Below, piece after piece: positions 25,663-33,511 of a stretch of 64,000 nt of DNA (positions are counted from its first letter, which is position 1; every line of letters starts with the position of its first letter). Made by a program: the position numbers and the translations under genes. The notes below the pieces were generated by a model that saw only the letters and a program-made list of their open reading frames with translations, was not told where the DNA came from and searched no databases. The DNA is from DASRDB01 sp035652815 (GTDB lineage Bacteria; Chloroflexota; Ktedonobacteria; Ktedonobacterales; Ktedonobacteraceae), in contig DASRDB010000019.1 of the NCBI GenBank assembly GCA_035652815.1, positions 372,001 through 436,000 of the forward strand. The letters are read 5' to 3'.

Positions 25663-28368
25663 ATGCGTTGTCCTCGATGCAATTTTGAAGGGGAACCAGT
25701 CAATGGTGCTTGTTCCCGCTGCGGTTATACTTTTAGAAGTATTTCAGGGGACTCTTTCCATATCGAGAGTAGAAGTTCATCGACCTCCAGACCCTTACCG
25801 AATCCTGGGGTGCCATCTATGACCACGACCTTAAAGATGCTCAAGCGGGGTGATGTTCTGCGCCAGGGACGGTATCGTTTGGTGGAACAACTCGTGTTGC
25901 CTGAAAATCAGCGCGGTCAGGGCACAGCATGGTTGGCATCTGATATTCAATCCTCCCAGAGCCGCGTGGTCATTCGTGAAATCCCTCTTGCTGAGGAATC
26001 TCCTGCCAATCGAAGCCAGAGGCTGCGTGCCATCGCTTTTCGTCTTTCGGAACTGTCCCGCTATCCCGGTTTTCCGAAAGTGGTCGATGTCTTCAGCGAG
26101 CAGGAGAATAACTTTATCGTCATGCGTCACATCGAGGGCGAGAGCCTGGCGACACTGCTGAGGCGTGAGGGCGGAGCATTACCCGAACGTATGGTTGCCA
26201 ACTTCGGGAGGCAGCTGGCTGAGATGTTAACCATTCTTTCCCAACAACAGCCTCCCATCGTACATGGCGGAATCAGTCCAGAAACGATCATTGTCAGCCA
26301 GGATAGAACCCGTGTCTCGCTCATTCATATCCCTCCTTTTCCACCCCAAGAAGTTCCCAATAGTACAGCCCCCTCCGGTTATCGCGCCCCAGAGCAGGTA
26401 CGAGGCAATACAGAGCCTGCATCGGACCAGTACGCGGTGGCGGCGACCCTGCACTACGCGGTGACAGGCTATGATCCCAACGAGCGTATGGCATTCTTCC
26501 ATCCTCCTGCGCGCCGCCTGAACCCCGCCGTTTCTCCGCAGATGGAGGCTATTCTCTCACGCGCCTTACGCCTCTCCATTCCCCAGCGATATGCCCGCCC
26601 GAGTGATATGCACAAAGATTTCGTGGCCTTACAGGCAGCGCTTGGGCCAGAGCCACCACGAGTGCCCACTACCAATCCCTTAGCCATTGACCCCATCCAG
26701 ATACGCAAGCGCAGCCGCAACCGCAGCCTGCTCGACGTGGGCATTTTCGCGGGCTTAGGTTTAATCATCCTGCTCGCCTTCGTCGTTTTCTACGTGCGAC
26801 CTTTCCCCAGTAGCAGCGTTGCTCAGCCAACGCCAAATTTGACTGCAACCGCTGCTGTCTTGCAACTGGCATACAATAAAGAGCTGGCATTAGAAGCTCA
26901 AACCTACCAGAAAAGCGGTATTGGTATGAGCGATGGGCGCTATGTGTTTGATATGTATGGCGGACGCAACGACATCAATGATAAAAAGCAGGCGGCTCTG
27001 GCAATCCAGCGCGGCGATTTAAGTAGCGCGGTGGAGTTTTACAGACGAGCGACCGCCGAAGACCCGACCGATGGAGAGGCCCAGATTTATAATGAAGACC
27101 TCCATTTGCTGCAAAGTGGTGCGCCCTACGTAACGATAGTGCTTGGGTTGCCCATCGATAGCAGCGACGTTGACCTCAATCGTGATCGCAGCAATATGGA
27201 AGCTGCCTTCCTGCTCCAGCAAAAGGTGAATGGCTCCAATATGCTGCCCCAGGGTCTCAAATTACGCATTTTGATCGATAGCTCCGGCGCGAATACAGGC
27301 GATGTGGCGACCGTTGCGCAGTTCATCGCGAATCGTGTCACAAAGGCCGGAAATCTCGATCATATTATTGCTGTTGTCGGCTGGCCCTATAGCCGGGAGA
27401 CCATTAATGCGCGGGATATTATCGCTTCCGCCCACGTTCCTCTGATCTCGCAGACCGCTTCTAGCGTGAAGTTGACAGGCACCAGCCCCTACTTTTTCCG
27501 TGTCAATCCTGCCGACGACCAGCAAGGGAAAACGTTGGGTGATCTCGCCGTCAAGCAACTGCAAGCAAAATCTATTCTGGTGTTGCGCGACCCGACCGAC
27601 TCGTATAGCGACTCGCTGGCGGACGCCTTTATCGCCGATGCGAAAGCGAATAACGCGACCATTTTCAATAACCCGGCTGATTACTTCTCCGAATCGAACA
27701 CGACGGTAGCCCAGTATGCGAAAGTGGTGTCGGATGCCATTGCCGACAAGGCTGACCTCATTTTCATCGCGGGGTTTGATAACGATGCTATCCGCCTGGC
27801 AGTAGCAATTGGCGACGCCTACAGGGCCAATCCTGCCAGCGACTACCTGAAGAAACTCAGAGTTCTCGGCGGTGATGGTCTTGATACTCCTCTCGTCCTG
27901 GGACAGGGGAATGGCCCTGATGCTCTCCTGGCGGCGCAACATCCACAGGATATGCAGCGTTTGATCTTCAGCGCCTTCGGTGATTCACACGAGTGGTCAT
28001 TCCTGAAGATTCCCCAGAGCCGCCAGCCCTCGTTCTTCGCCGACTGGACGAACACCTATCAAAGCTCAACGGTAACAGCCCCCGCATCCCCTCCAGGCAA
28101 CGATGCCATCCTTACCTATGACGCTGTGGGCGTTGCCATTTACGCGGCTTCACTTGTGCATGGTTTGCCGACCAGTCAGCAAGTTCGAGACATGCTAGCC
28201 GCACTTGGAACAGGAAAAATACCCGCTTACCAGGGCGTAAGCGGCCAGATTCACTTTGGCAGCGACGGCAATCCCGTTGACAAAGCCTTCGTCGTCCTGC
28301 AAGTGGTCGATGTCAACGGCACCAGCCAGATTCAGTTGCTACAGGTGGTGGGGAAGTTTACGACATAG
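25663..28368 (+). CDS. Pseudokinase receptor fused to a type 1 periplasmic-binding domain
   Basis: 901 residues. A zinc ribbon (C3, C6, C17, C20) leads into a Ser/Thr-kinase-fold domain (about 65-330) that lacks the catalytic residues: the HRDxKPxN loop reads HGGISPET (201-208), the DFG position reads HIPPF, and the ATP-site lysine lies in RVVIREIPL with Arg instead of Lys. A basic stretch, one membrane helix (about 358-380), a TPR-like segment (RGDLSSAVEFYRRATAEDP) and a complete type 1 periplasmic-binding (Leu/Ile/Val-binding-like) domain from about 487 follow. So a dead kinase inside the cell is joined to a small-molecule sensor outside. Alone in its transcription unit; convergent neighbour none. 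Ligand unknown. Confidence 0.87.
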   Translation: MRCPRCNFEGEPVNGACSRCGYTFRSISGDSFHIESRSSSTSRPLPNPGVPSMTTTLKMLKRGDVLRQGRYRLVEQLVLPENQRGQGTAWLASDIQSSQSRVVIREIPLAEESPANRSQRLRAIAFRLSELSRYPGFPKVVDVFSEQENNFIVMRHIEGESLATLLRREGGALPERMVANFGRQLAEMLTILSQQQPPIVHGGISPETIIVSQDRTRVSLIHIPPFPPQEVPNSTAPSGYRAPEQVRGNTEPASDQYAVAATLHYAVTGYDPNERMAFFHPPARRLNPAVSPQMEAILSRALRLSIPQRYARPSDMHKDFVALQAALGPEPPRVPTTNPLAIDPIQIRKRSRNRSLLDVGIFAGLGLIILLAFVVFYVRPFPSSSVAQPTPNLTATAAVLQLAYNKELALEAQTYQKSGIGMSDGRYVFDMYGGRNDINDKKQAALAIQRGDLSSAVEFYRRATAEDPTDGEAQIYNEDLHLLQSGAPYVTIVLGLPIDSSDVDLNRDRSNMEAAFLLQQKVNGSNMLPQGLKLRILIDSSGANTGDVATVAQFIANRVTKAGNLDHIIAVVGWPYSRETINARDIIASAHVPLISQTASSVKLTGTSPYFFRVNPADDQQGKTLGDLAVKQLQAKSILVLRDPTDSYSDSLADAFIADAKANNATIFNNPADYFSESNTTVAQYAKVVSDAIADKADLIFIAGFDNDAIRLAVAIGDAYRANPASDYLKKLRVLGGDGLDTPLVLGQGNGPDALLAAQHPQDMQRLIFSAFGDSHEWSFLKIPQSRQPSFFADWTNTYQSSTVTAPASPPGNDAILTYDAVGVAIYAASLVHGLPTSQQVRDMLAALGTGKIPAYQGVSGQIHFGSDGNPVDKAFVVLQVVDVNGTSQIQLLQVVGKFTT

Positions 28369-28601
28369 CAACGCTATTTTTTCTCTGCTCCCGTCACAGC
28401 AGTGGGAATAACACAATCTCTCGCGTTGTTGACAATAATAGAAAACGATATATCGCCAATACAACTCAAACGGCATATATTCGTAGATATGTATGGTGAG
28501 GCCGAGAGGTTCACCACACAATACAGTTAGTTGTAAACGTTCGTTGCTATGGTGATTGCCATAACAACATTCATAAACGAGCGAGAGAAAGAAGGAAATC
28601 C

Positions 28602-28889
28602 ATGTTCTGGGGTTTTCACGGCTTATGGCTACTCCTGCCATTCGTCCTGTTTTTCAAATTCTTCTGGATTTTGCTGCTGGTGCTGTTCATAGCGACACTG
28701 GTGCGCGGCTTCGGTAGGAGAATGGCTTACAGGGGACAGACTCCATTCTACACTCCTGGCATGCCGCCTGTTCAGCCGTCCGCGCTGGAGATTCTCCGCC
28801 AGCGTTACGCCCGGGGTGAAATCGACGCGACCACCTACGAGCAGATGCGCGAGCGCTTAGAGGCTTCTAGCAGGCCAAATCAGCAATAA
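28602..28889 (+). CDS. Small membrane protein with C-terminal SHOCT domain
   Basis: 95 residues: one or two N-terminal membrane helices rich in Phe and Leu, then a short C-terminal SHOCT motif (ALEILRQRYARGEIDATTYEQMRERL). SHOCT is a short oligomerisation or tethering domain found at protein ends; function of this type is unknown. AGAAAGAAGG precedes the ATG. A clear terminator follows 35 bases after the stop. Confidence 0.8.
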   Translation: MFWGFHGLWLLLPFVLFFKFFWILLLVLFIATLVRGFGRRMAYRGQTPFYTPGMPPVQPSALEILRQRYARGEIDATTYEQMRERLEASSRPNQQ

Positions 28890-28923
28890 CAGGTGAGATG
28901 GTCGGCAAACCGGCTATTACAAC

Positions 28924-28965
28924 AAACCCATCCAATCTACATAGGTTGGATGGGTTTTTCTCTTT
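28924..28965 (+). terminator. Rho-independent terminator
   Basis: Stem AAACCCATCCAA / TTGGATGGGTTT (28924-28935, 28946-28957) followed by TTTCTCTTTTT. Ends the SHOCT gene and may also serve the minus-strand gene at 28967 in reverse. Confidence 0.85.
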
Positions 28966-28966
28966 T

Positions 28967-29326
28967 TCATTGGGCAAAGGTGTCTTCGTCTTCGAGCAAT
29001 GGATGAATATGATATTCGAGCTGGTATTCCTTAAGCAGCTCTATTGCCCGCTCAGTGACGGCTTCCCAGGGTACATTGAGAACCTTTGCGATTGGTCCCC
29101 GTTCCTGTACGACGGGAATGGCAGCTTTTAATTCGCTCAAGTGGCCCAGGTCTTCCTGGTACAGCCGGATTTCCAGTTCCTTCCCTCGCGCATAGCCCAG
29201 GAAGACGTCCCTATGGGTGGACAGCCACTCCCACAAGGTATATGCCTCCTCTGGTTTTAGATAAATTTGCGTCTGGTCATCTACAATCCACATGCCACCC
29301 TGGCCTCGGTCTTCAAATTTTTTCAT
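28967..29326 (-). CDS. Hypothetical protein, 119 residues
   Basis: Soluble, acidic at both ends, no membrane segment. It begins with MKKFEDRGQGGMWIVDDQTQ, has a central part with LYQEDLGHLSELKAAIPVV, and an amphipathic helix near the C-terminus (AVTERAIELLKEYQLEY). I do not recognise a family. Composition and codon use look like a real gene of this genome. Its stop faces the terminator of the SHOCT gene. Confidence 0.55.
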   Translation of the reverse strand: MKKFEDRGQGGMWIVDDQTQIYLKPEEAYTLWEWLSTHRDVFLGYARGKELEIRLYQEDLGHLSELKAAIPVVQERGPIAKVLNVPWEAVTERAIELLKEYQLEYHIHPLLEDEDTFAQ

Positions 29327-29430
29327 ATATTTCCAGGCTTTCGGGTCTGATTTGTACTATCTTCACGGAGAAAGTATACATAAAAAGCACAGGAATTACA
29401 ATTGACGAGAATCTTTCGACAGCCTGGAAT

Positions 29431-29475
29431 ATAATACAGAGATTAAGGAGACATGCTCCTTAAATCTCTGTATTA
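29431..29475. repeat. Imperfect hairpin next to the Uma2 fragment
   Basis: Arms ATAATACAGAGATTAAGGAG and CTCCTTAAATCTCTGTATTA with one bulged base and a 5-base loop. No T tract follows on either strand, so it is not called a terminator. Confidence 0.6.
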
Positions 29476-29794
29476 TTCTTCTGCAAATGATTCATCAAAG
29501 GCGGTTTTTTCGTAGACCTCAGTGACCGAGAATTGAATACCCAGGCTCGTCAAGGTTATCACGGCATCATGAGTGAAGTTGTACATCGTCCAGTAGCCTG
29601 TCTCACGCCGATACAGTTGCACTCTCATCACTTGAGTATCAATGAAAAGGACCAATGATCGCCTGATCGGGTGATCCTCCCGTCATTAGATAGGGATAAC
29701 CCTCAATCAATTCGTAACGGTGTTCAGGATCACTTTGTAGGAGAGCAAAGAACTCCTCGAGGCTCATTTTTCCCTGATGGTCATCGTGCTGCAT
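29473..29794 (-). pseudogene. Uma2 pseudogene (N- and C-terminal pieces, internal deletion and frameshift)
   Basis: Minus strand: from an ATG at 29794, in frame with one at 29767, the N-terminal third of a Uma2 protein can be read (SLEEFFALLQSDPEHRYELI, then EGYPYLMTGGSPDQAII) until a stop at 29639-29641. In another frame the C-terminal third continues (VLFIDTQVMRVQLYRRETGY) to 29473. Comparison with the intact Uma2 at 20558 shows the middle of about 90-110 residues, which carries the nuclease-like core, is missing. It cannot make an active protein. Confidence 0.75.
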
Positions 29795-29857
29795 TGCCAG
29801 TAGTGTTTCTCCCAGTCGCCCGACATGCCTATCTTATACATCGGTTTCTTATAACAT

Positions 29858-30121
29858 AGGTCCGGTGTGTATTTTATTCGGCAACAAGAGTAAAAAGTTT
29901 TTGTTTCTGAGACCCGCTATTATCGTCCTGATGTTACTGTCAGGTGCGATCCACGCAATCGAGGTATGCAAAAGCTGGTTTATGCTCCTCGTATTGTCGT
30001 AGAAGTACTTTCCCCAAGCACAGAGACAATCGATCGACACAGGAAACTTCGGGACTATCTTGCCTGTCCCACGATAACAGTTTATCTTTTATATGATCCG
30101 CTGAACTCTATATCGCATGAA
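29858..30121 (+). pseudogene. Uma2 pseudogene, middle piece only, opposite strand
   Basis: Plus strand: reading from about 29897 gives VFVSETRYYRPDVTVRCDPR, then APRIVVEVLSPSTETIDRHR and LRDYLACPTITVYLLYDPLN, which aligns directly with the core of the intact Uma2 protein at 20558. There is no start, a stop at 29891, a probable frameshift in the A5 tract near 29892-29896, and no C-terminus. It holds the part missing from the minus-strand fragment beside it, with about 10 residues of overlap. Confidence 0.72.
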
Positions 30122-30202
30122 GGCAGGAAAAAAGCCGCGTGAGAGCCTTCCCACGAAATTCCAGGCTGCCTGATTTGCTGTAAAAACTGCTGTCACAGTC
30201 CA

Positions 30203-30246
30203 ACAAAAAGCGTCTCAACTGGCTCTACAGGCTGGTTGAGACGCTT
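30203..30246 (-). terminator. Terminator of tRNA-Leu
   Basis: Perfect 12-bp stem (30208-30219 and 30235-30246) just downstream of the tRNA on the minus strand, followed by TTTTTGTTGG. Confidence 0.8.
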
Positions 30247-30251
30247 GAAAG

Positions 30252-30335
30252 TGCCGAAGGGGGGACTCGAACCCCCATGCCCTTGCGAGCACAACGCCCT
30301 GAACGTTGCGTGTCTACCAATTTCACCACTTCGGC
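30252..30335 (-). tRNA. tRNA-Leu (anticodon CAG)
   Basis: 84 nt with a 7-bp acceptor stem GCCGAAG/CTTCGGC, discriminator A, D-loop AATTGGTAGA, anticodon stem CAACG/CGTTG around TTCAGGG (anticodon CAG), a long variable arm (GCTCGCAAGGGC) as in all class II tRNAs, and T-arm GGGGGTTCGAGTCCCCC. The CCA end is not encoded. It has its own promoter and terminator. Confidence 0.97.
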
Positions 30336-30370
30336 TTGAGTGCTGTGTCCAGGAGTTTCTGGACATGCTT

Positions 30371-30399
30371 ATGATAGCGTATCTCTTGCGGTCTGTCAA
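30371..30399 (-). promoter_or_regulatory. tRNA-Leu promoter
   Basis: Minus strand TTGACA (30394-30399), exactly 17-base spacer, TATCAT (30371-30376). The transcript should begin near 30364; the short leader has a 7-bp hairpin (TGTCCAG/CTGGACA, 30346-30365) that may mark 5' processing. Confidence 0.8.
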
Positions 30400-30475
30400 G
30401 AGGTTTTTTCCCTTTTCACGCCCTTTCGGCAAATCTCTTCCGCATTTCTGCCATTACCTTAAAAGGGCGGAAACG

Positions 30476-30484
30476 TGCTATAAT
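30476..30484 (+). promoter_or_regulatory. Extended -10 promoter for the second Ppx-CHAD gene
   Basis: TGCTATAAT with a perfect TATAAT (30479-30484); no clear -35. It lies 160 bases before the chosen ATG at 30644. The rest of 30400-30643 shows no other feature. Confidence 0.4.
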
Positions 30485-30643
30485 TTATCCGAGAGATATC
30501 CAGCTATCGAAACTGCCCCAGGCGTGCAGTATGCCCTTGGGAAAGTTGTCTTGTGCTGCTTTTCAGGTATGGCTTGTCATGCAGGCAGATGTAGCTGGAA
30601 ATGCTCCTGGTATAGAAATTTCGCGAACGAAAGAAAACGTTGC

Positions 30644-32152
30644 ATGCAAGATTTCCACTCGCCCGTGCGCGCTGCTATCGATATCGGCAGCAATACCATT
30701 CACATTGTGGTTGCCCGCGCAACTCCGCTTACCCTCGATATACTGGCGGACGAAGTGGATATTACGCGCATTGGAGCGAGCGTTAACGCTACTGGAAAAA
30801 TCTCCGAGGAGAAGTGCAGCGAGGCTATTCGTGTCCTGCGGAACTATCAGCAACTCGCGCAACAGCATGAAGCGGAACAAATCCTGGTCGTTGCCACTGA
30901 GGCTATACGCCAGGCCGAAAATAGCGGCGAATTTATCGAGCGTGTCCGGCAAGAAAGCGGGCTGGAAGTGCAGCTCATCAGTGGAGAGGCCGAAGCGTTT
31001 CTCACATTCCTGGGCGCGACCTATGAGACGTTCGCGCAACCCGTTCCACCTGCCCAGGTCGGGGTGTTGGATCTCGGAGGGGGCAGCCTTGAACTGGTGA
31101 TGGCGCGGCATTTTGCGATCACCTGGAAAACCTCGGTTCCTATTGGTTCCGGCTGGCTGCACGACCGCTACCTCGCGGGCGACCCGCCAACCGCGCAGGA
31201 AGTCGAAGTTGCCGAAACATTCTTGCGCACCTATTTTTCAGGTATGCGTATCAAGCAGGAACCGCCTGTACTCATTGTTACAGGAGGAAGCGCGAACTCG
31301 CTGTTATATCTTGCTCGTCGCGCCTTTGGACTGCCGGTTGAACAAAATTCTCTTTCCTTGCAAGACCTTTTGCATTGCCAGGGCCTGCTGCGGGCCTTTC
31401 CTGCTCAGGAAATAGCGATGCGTTTCGATCAACCTGTGGCACGCGCTCGTATCCTGCTGGCCGGTTCGATGATTATTCAGCATGTCATGAACCGCCTCGG
31501 CCTCGACGAAATTCAGATCAGCCCCCACGGCATCCGCGAAGGCGTCTTGCTGGCGCGGGAACGCTACGGCGCGTCCTGGCTTCCGGTGGTCAGCGGCGAG
31601 GCTCCAGAGATAAATCATCACGATCAGTTTGCCACTGAAACGATGCCTATAGCATTGGATACCCAGGATGGGCAAGAAGCTGCTACAGGCTCGGGTGAGG
31701 AGCCGTTTATACAGGCAGGATGGCGCATGCTGCACGACCGCCTGGAGAAGCTGCTCGAGTGGACGGACGAAGTTTTGCGGCATGACGATATTGAAGCGGT
31801 GCATAAAATGCGCGTCGCGACCCGCCGCCTGCGCGCTACTCTGGATGCGTACCAATCCTGCTGCGAACCTCATGCCTTCAAAAAGGTCTATCGCAGCGTT
31901 AAAAAGATGGCCGATGTGCTGGGCGCTGCTCGCGATAGCGATGTCATGATCCAGAACTTACAGGGTCAACTTGCAGCCGCGCCAGGTGAGATGCAGGCTG
32001 GTATTCAATGGATGATTGCCCGCTTGCAGTCGTTTCGCCAGCAGAAGCAGCACGAACTGGAAGACTACTTGAAACATCTTGACGAAGATGTTCTACGCGA
32101 GCAGGTAGATGCTCTGATCCCGAAAGGAGTAGGCGCATATGGCCAAAGCTAA
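30644..32152 (+). CDS. Ppx/GppA phosphatase fused to an N-terminal half of a CHAD domain (locus 2)
   Basis: 502 residues, a paralogue of 15616-17070. The start at 30644 is chosen because the protein then begins like its paralogue (MQDFHSPVRAAIDIGSNTIH); the frame is open further upstream but into the tRNA. Phosphate-loop motifs: AAIDIGSNTIHIVVA and GVLDLGGGSLELVMA. The CHAD half is EAVHKMRVATRRLRATLDAY near residue 385. The end (KGVGAYGQS) matches the paralogue (KGVASDGQS), and the stop again lies 14 nt inside the following half-CHAD gene. A 20-residue Gln/Glu/Gly-rich linker separates the domains. Likely cytoplasmic polyphosphate or (p)ppGpp-type phosphohydrolase. Confidence 0.87.
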   Translation: MQDFHSPVRAAIDIGSNTIHIVVARATPLTLDILADEVDITRIGASVNATGKISEEKCSEAIRVLRNYQQLAQQHEAEQILVVATEAIRQAENSGEFIERVRQESGLEVQLISGEAEAFLTFLGATYETFAQPVPPAQVGVLDLGGGSLELVMARHFAITWKTSVPIGSGWLHDRYLAGDPPTAQEVEVAETFLRTYFSGMRIKQEPPVLIVTGGSANSLLYLARRAFGLPVEQNSLSLQDLLHCQGLLRAFPAQEIAMRFDQPVARARILLAGSMIIQHVMNRLGLDEIQISPHGIREGVLLARERYGASWLPVVSGEAPEINHHDQFATETMPIALDTQDGQEAATGSGEEPFIQAGWRMLHDRLEKLLEWTDEVLRHDDIEAVHKMRVATRRLRATLDAYQSCCEPHAFKKVYRSVKKMADVLGAARDSDVMIQNLQGQLAAAPGEMQAGIQWMIARLQSFRQQKQHELEDYLKHLDEDVLREQVDALIPKGVGAYGQS

Positions 32153-32705
32153 GCCCATCACCGGCCTGGACGCGCTGGCCGGGACCGGGAGAAACGCTCG
32201 TATTATCGCCCGCGAGCGTCTCGACGAGTTCTACAACTGGGGTCAGTACGTGGATAATCCGTATTATACCCATGAATTGCATAATCTACGCATCGCCGCC
32301 AAACGCCTTCGCTATACATTGGAAGTATTCGCGGAGGTCTTACCTGAGGAAAGCGCCTCGATCATTGACGAATTGACTCATATCCAGGATGAGCTGGGAG
32401 CCTTACATGACAGTGATGTCTTGATTGCATTGTTGCGTATCTGCCTGGGCAGCCAGGAGAGCTTTGCAACGGTCGAACACCTGGTGGTCACACAGGAAAA
32501 AGCGCTGGCACCGCCACAACTCGTTTCCTATATGCTCAATCCTCACGACGTTCCGACCGCAGAAGAACGCCGGGGATTGGAGCTTTTTTTACGGCAGCAG
32601 GAACGCCTGCGCGAACAGCAATACGCGACCTTTCGCCAGCATTGGTATCAATTGCAGGCGCGTGACTTTCGACGAGAAGTGCTGGCAATTCTAGATGCCC
32701 GGTAA
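32139..32705 (+). CDS. CHAD-domain second-half protein (locus 2)
   Basis: 188 residues, paralogue of 17057-17668. Begins MAKAKPITGLD (paralogue MAKAKPLTGFD) and contains HNLRIAAKRLRYTLEVFAEVL and IQDELGALHDSDVLIALLRIC, the second CHAD repeat with the polyphosphate-binding basic residues. A CCGAAAGGAG site lies inside the upstream gene. The overlap sequence ATGGCCAAAGCTAA is identical to locus 1. It lacks the Lys/Gly linker of the locus 1 protein. Expected to complete the CHAD fold with the Ppx protein. Confidence 0.86.
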   Translation: MAKAKPITGLDALAGTGRNARIIARERLDEFYNWGQYVDNPYYTHELHNLRIAAKRLRYTLEVFAEVLPEESASIIDELTHIQDELGALHDSDVLIALLRICLGSQESFATVEHLVVTQEKALAPPQLVSYMLNPHDVPTAEERRGLELFLRQQERLREQQYATFRQHWYQLQARDFRREVLAILDAR

Positions 32706-32714
32706 TATTATGCC

Positions 32715-32850
32715 ATGAAAAGGACTCTCTGGTATGTCATCCTGAGCGCAGCAAAGGATCTCCGGTCTCGACATACGAATTGTCCGGCAAGCCTGAGAGC
32801 CTTCGCTGCGCTCAGGATGACATCTGTAAGCAGGTTGGTAATGACATGCC
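32715..32850 (+). mobile_element. Family 1 repeat element, copy D
   Basis: Left end ATGAAAAGGACTC, imperfect inverted arms (32736-32760 and about 32798-32822) and right end GTAATGACATG. More diverged than copy C (for example GCAAAGG in the left arm). It lies between the half-CHAD gene and the HD gene, 20 bases before the latter's ATG. Confidence 0.8.
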
Positions 32851-32869
32851 ACTACAAGGAAAACAGACT

Positions 32870-33511
32870 ATGACCAGGATCAATATGGCTGAGCAACTAG
32901 ATTGGGAGGAATTATCGCGGCCCACACGCGAAGAACTGCATCTATCAGGCGGGCTTCAGGTAGAGGACTGGCCGCACGCCCGCCATGTTGTCCGTCTTTC
33001 GGCGCAGCTTTTTACAGCCACCTATCCGCTTCATAAGCTGGATGAGCACGCTTTGCGCCTGCTTGAACGCGCCGCACTCTTACATAATACGGGCATGCTG
33101 ATCGAGACGCGCCGCCACCACAAACACTCGTATCGCCTGATAAAGGAGACAAAGCTGCCCGATTTTAACGACAAAGAGCGGCATGAAATCGCCTGTATCG
33201 CGCGCTATCATCGCCGCGCTTTGCCAAGCACTGAACACGATGAATATGCAGCTCTCAGCCGCTCTGCTCGTCGGCGCGTCTCAATACTTTCGGCGCTGTT
33301 GCGCGTTGCCGATGCGCTTGATTATAGCCATGATGGGCGTGTCCAGCATCTCGCGGCTGTTCCAGAGCTATGCAACAAAGAGCAGTGGGTAATCGCGCTC
33401 TCCGTTCGCCCCCTGGCCGACCTTGATGCAGAGTTGGAACACGCCAATGAAAAAGCTGACCTCTTCGAAAAGGTCTTTAAGTGGAAGTTACGCTTCCTGG
33501 TTGAAGAATAG
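32870..33511 (+). CDS. Ppx/GppA C-terminal HD-like domain protein, stand-alone
   Basis: 213 residues from the ATG at 32870 (AAGGA 9 bases upstream); the longer frame starting at 32780 is repeat sequence. It matches the C-terminal HD-type domain of exopolyphosphatases: AALLHNTGMLIETRRHHKHSYRLI, then ARYHRRALPS and ALLRVADALDYSHDG. In typical HD proteins the motif is His-Asp; here it is His-Asn (LLHNTG). So the domain missing from the two Ppx-CHAD proteins exists here as a separate gene at locus 2. It may work in trans with them, or be a structural or regulatory relic. The last 35 bases overlap the convergent VOC gene. Confidence 0.82.
   Translation: MTRINMAEQLDWEELSRPTREELHLSGGLQVEDWPHARHVVRLSAQLFTATYPLHKLDEHALRLLERAALLHNTGMLIETRRHHKHSYRLIKETKLPDFNDKERHEIACIARYHRRALPSTEHDEYAALSRSARRRVSILSALLRVADALDYSHDGRVQHLAAVPELCNKEQWVIALSVRPLADLDAELEHANEKADLFEKVFKWKLRFLVEE

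Noticed and set aside
28429..28454. TTGACA near TATATC upstream of the SHOCT gene
   Set aside because: The spacing is 14 bases and no -10 fits at 16-18, so it is not listed as a promoter.
29671..29859. 62-codon plus-strand frame opposite the Uma2 pseudogene
   Set aside because: It is the complement of the Uma2 N-terminal fragment, which has clear homology on the minus strand.
30236..30643. Upstream extension of the locus 2 Ppx-CHAD frame
   Set aside because: It crosses the tRNA-Leu gene and has no resemblance to the paralogue, whose N-terminus matches from 30644.
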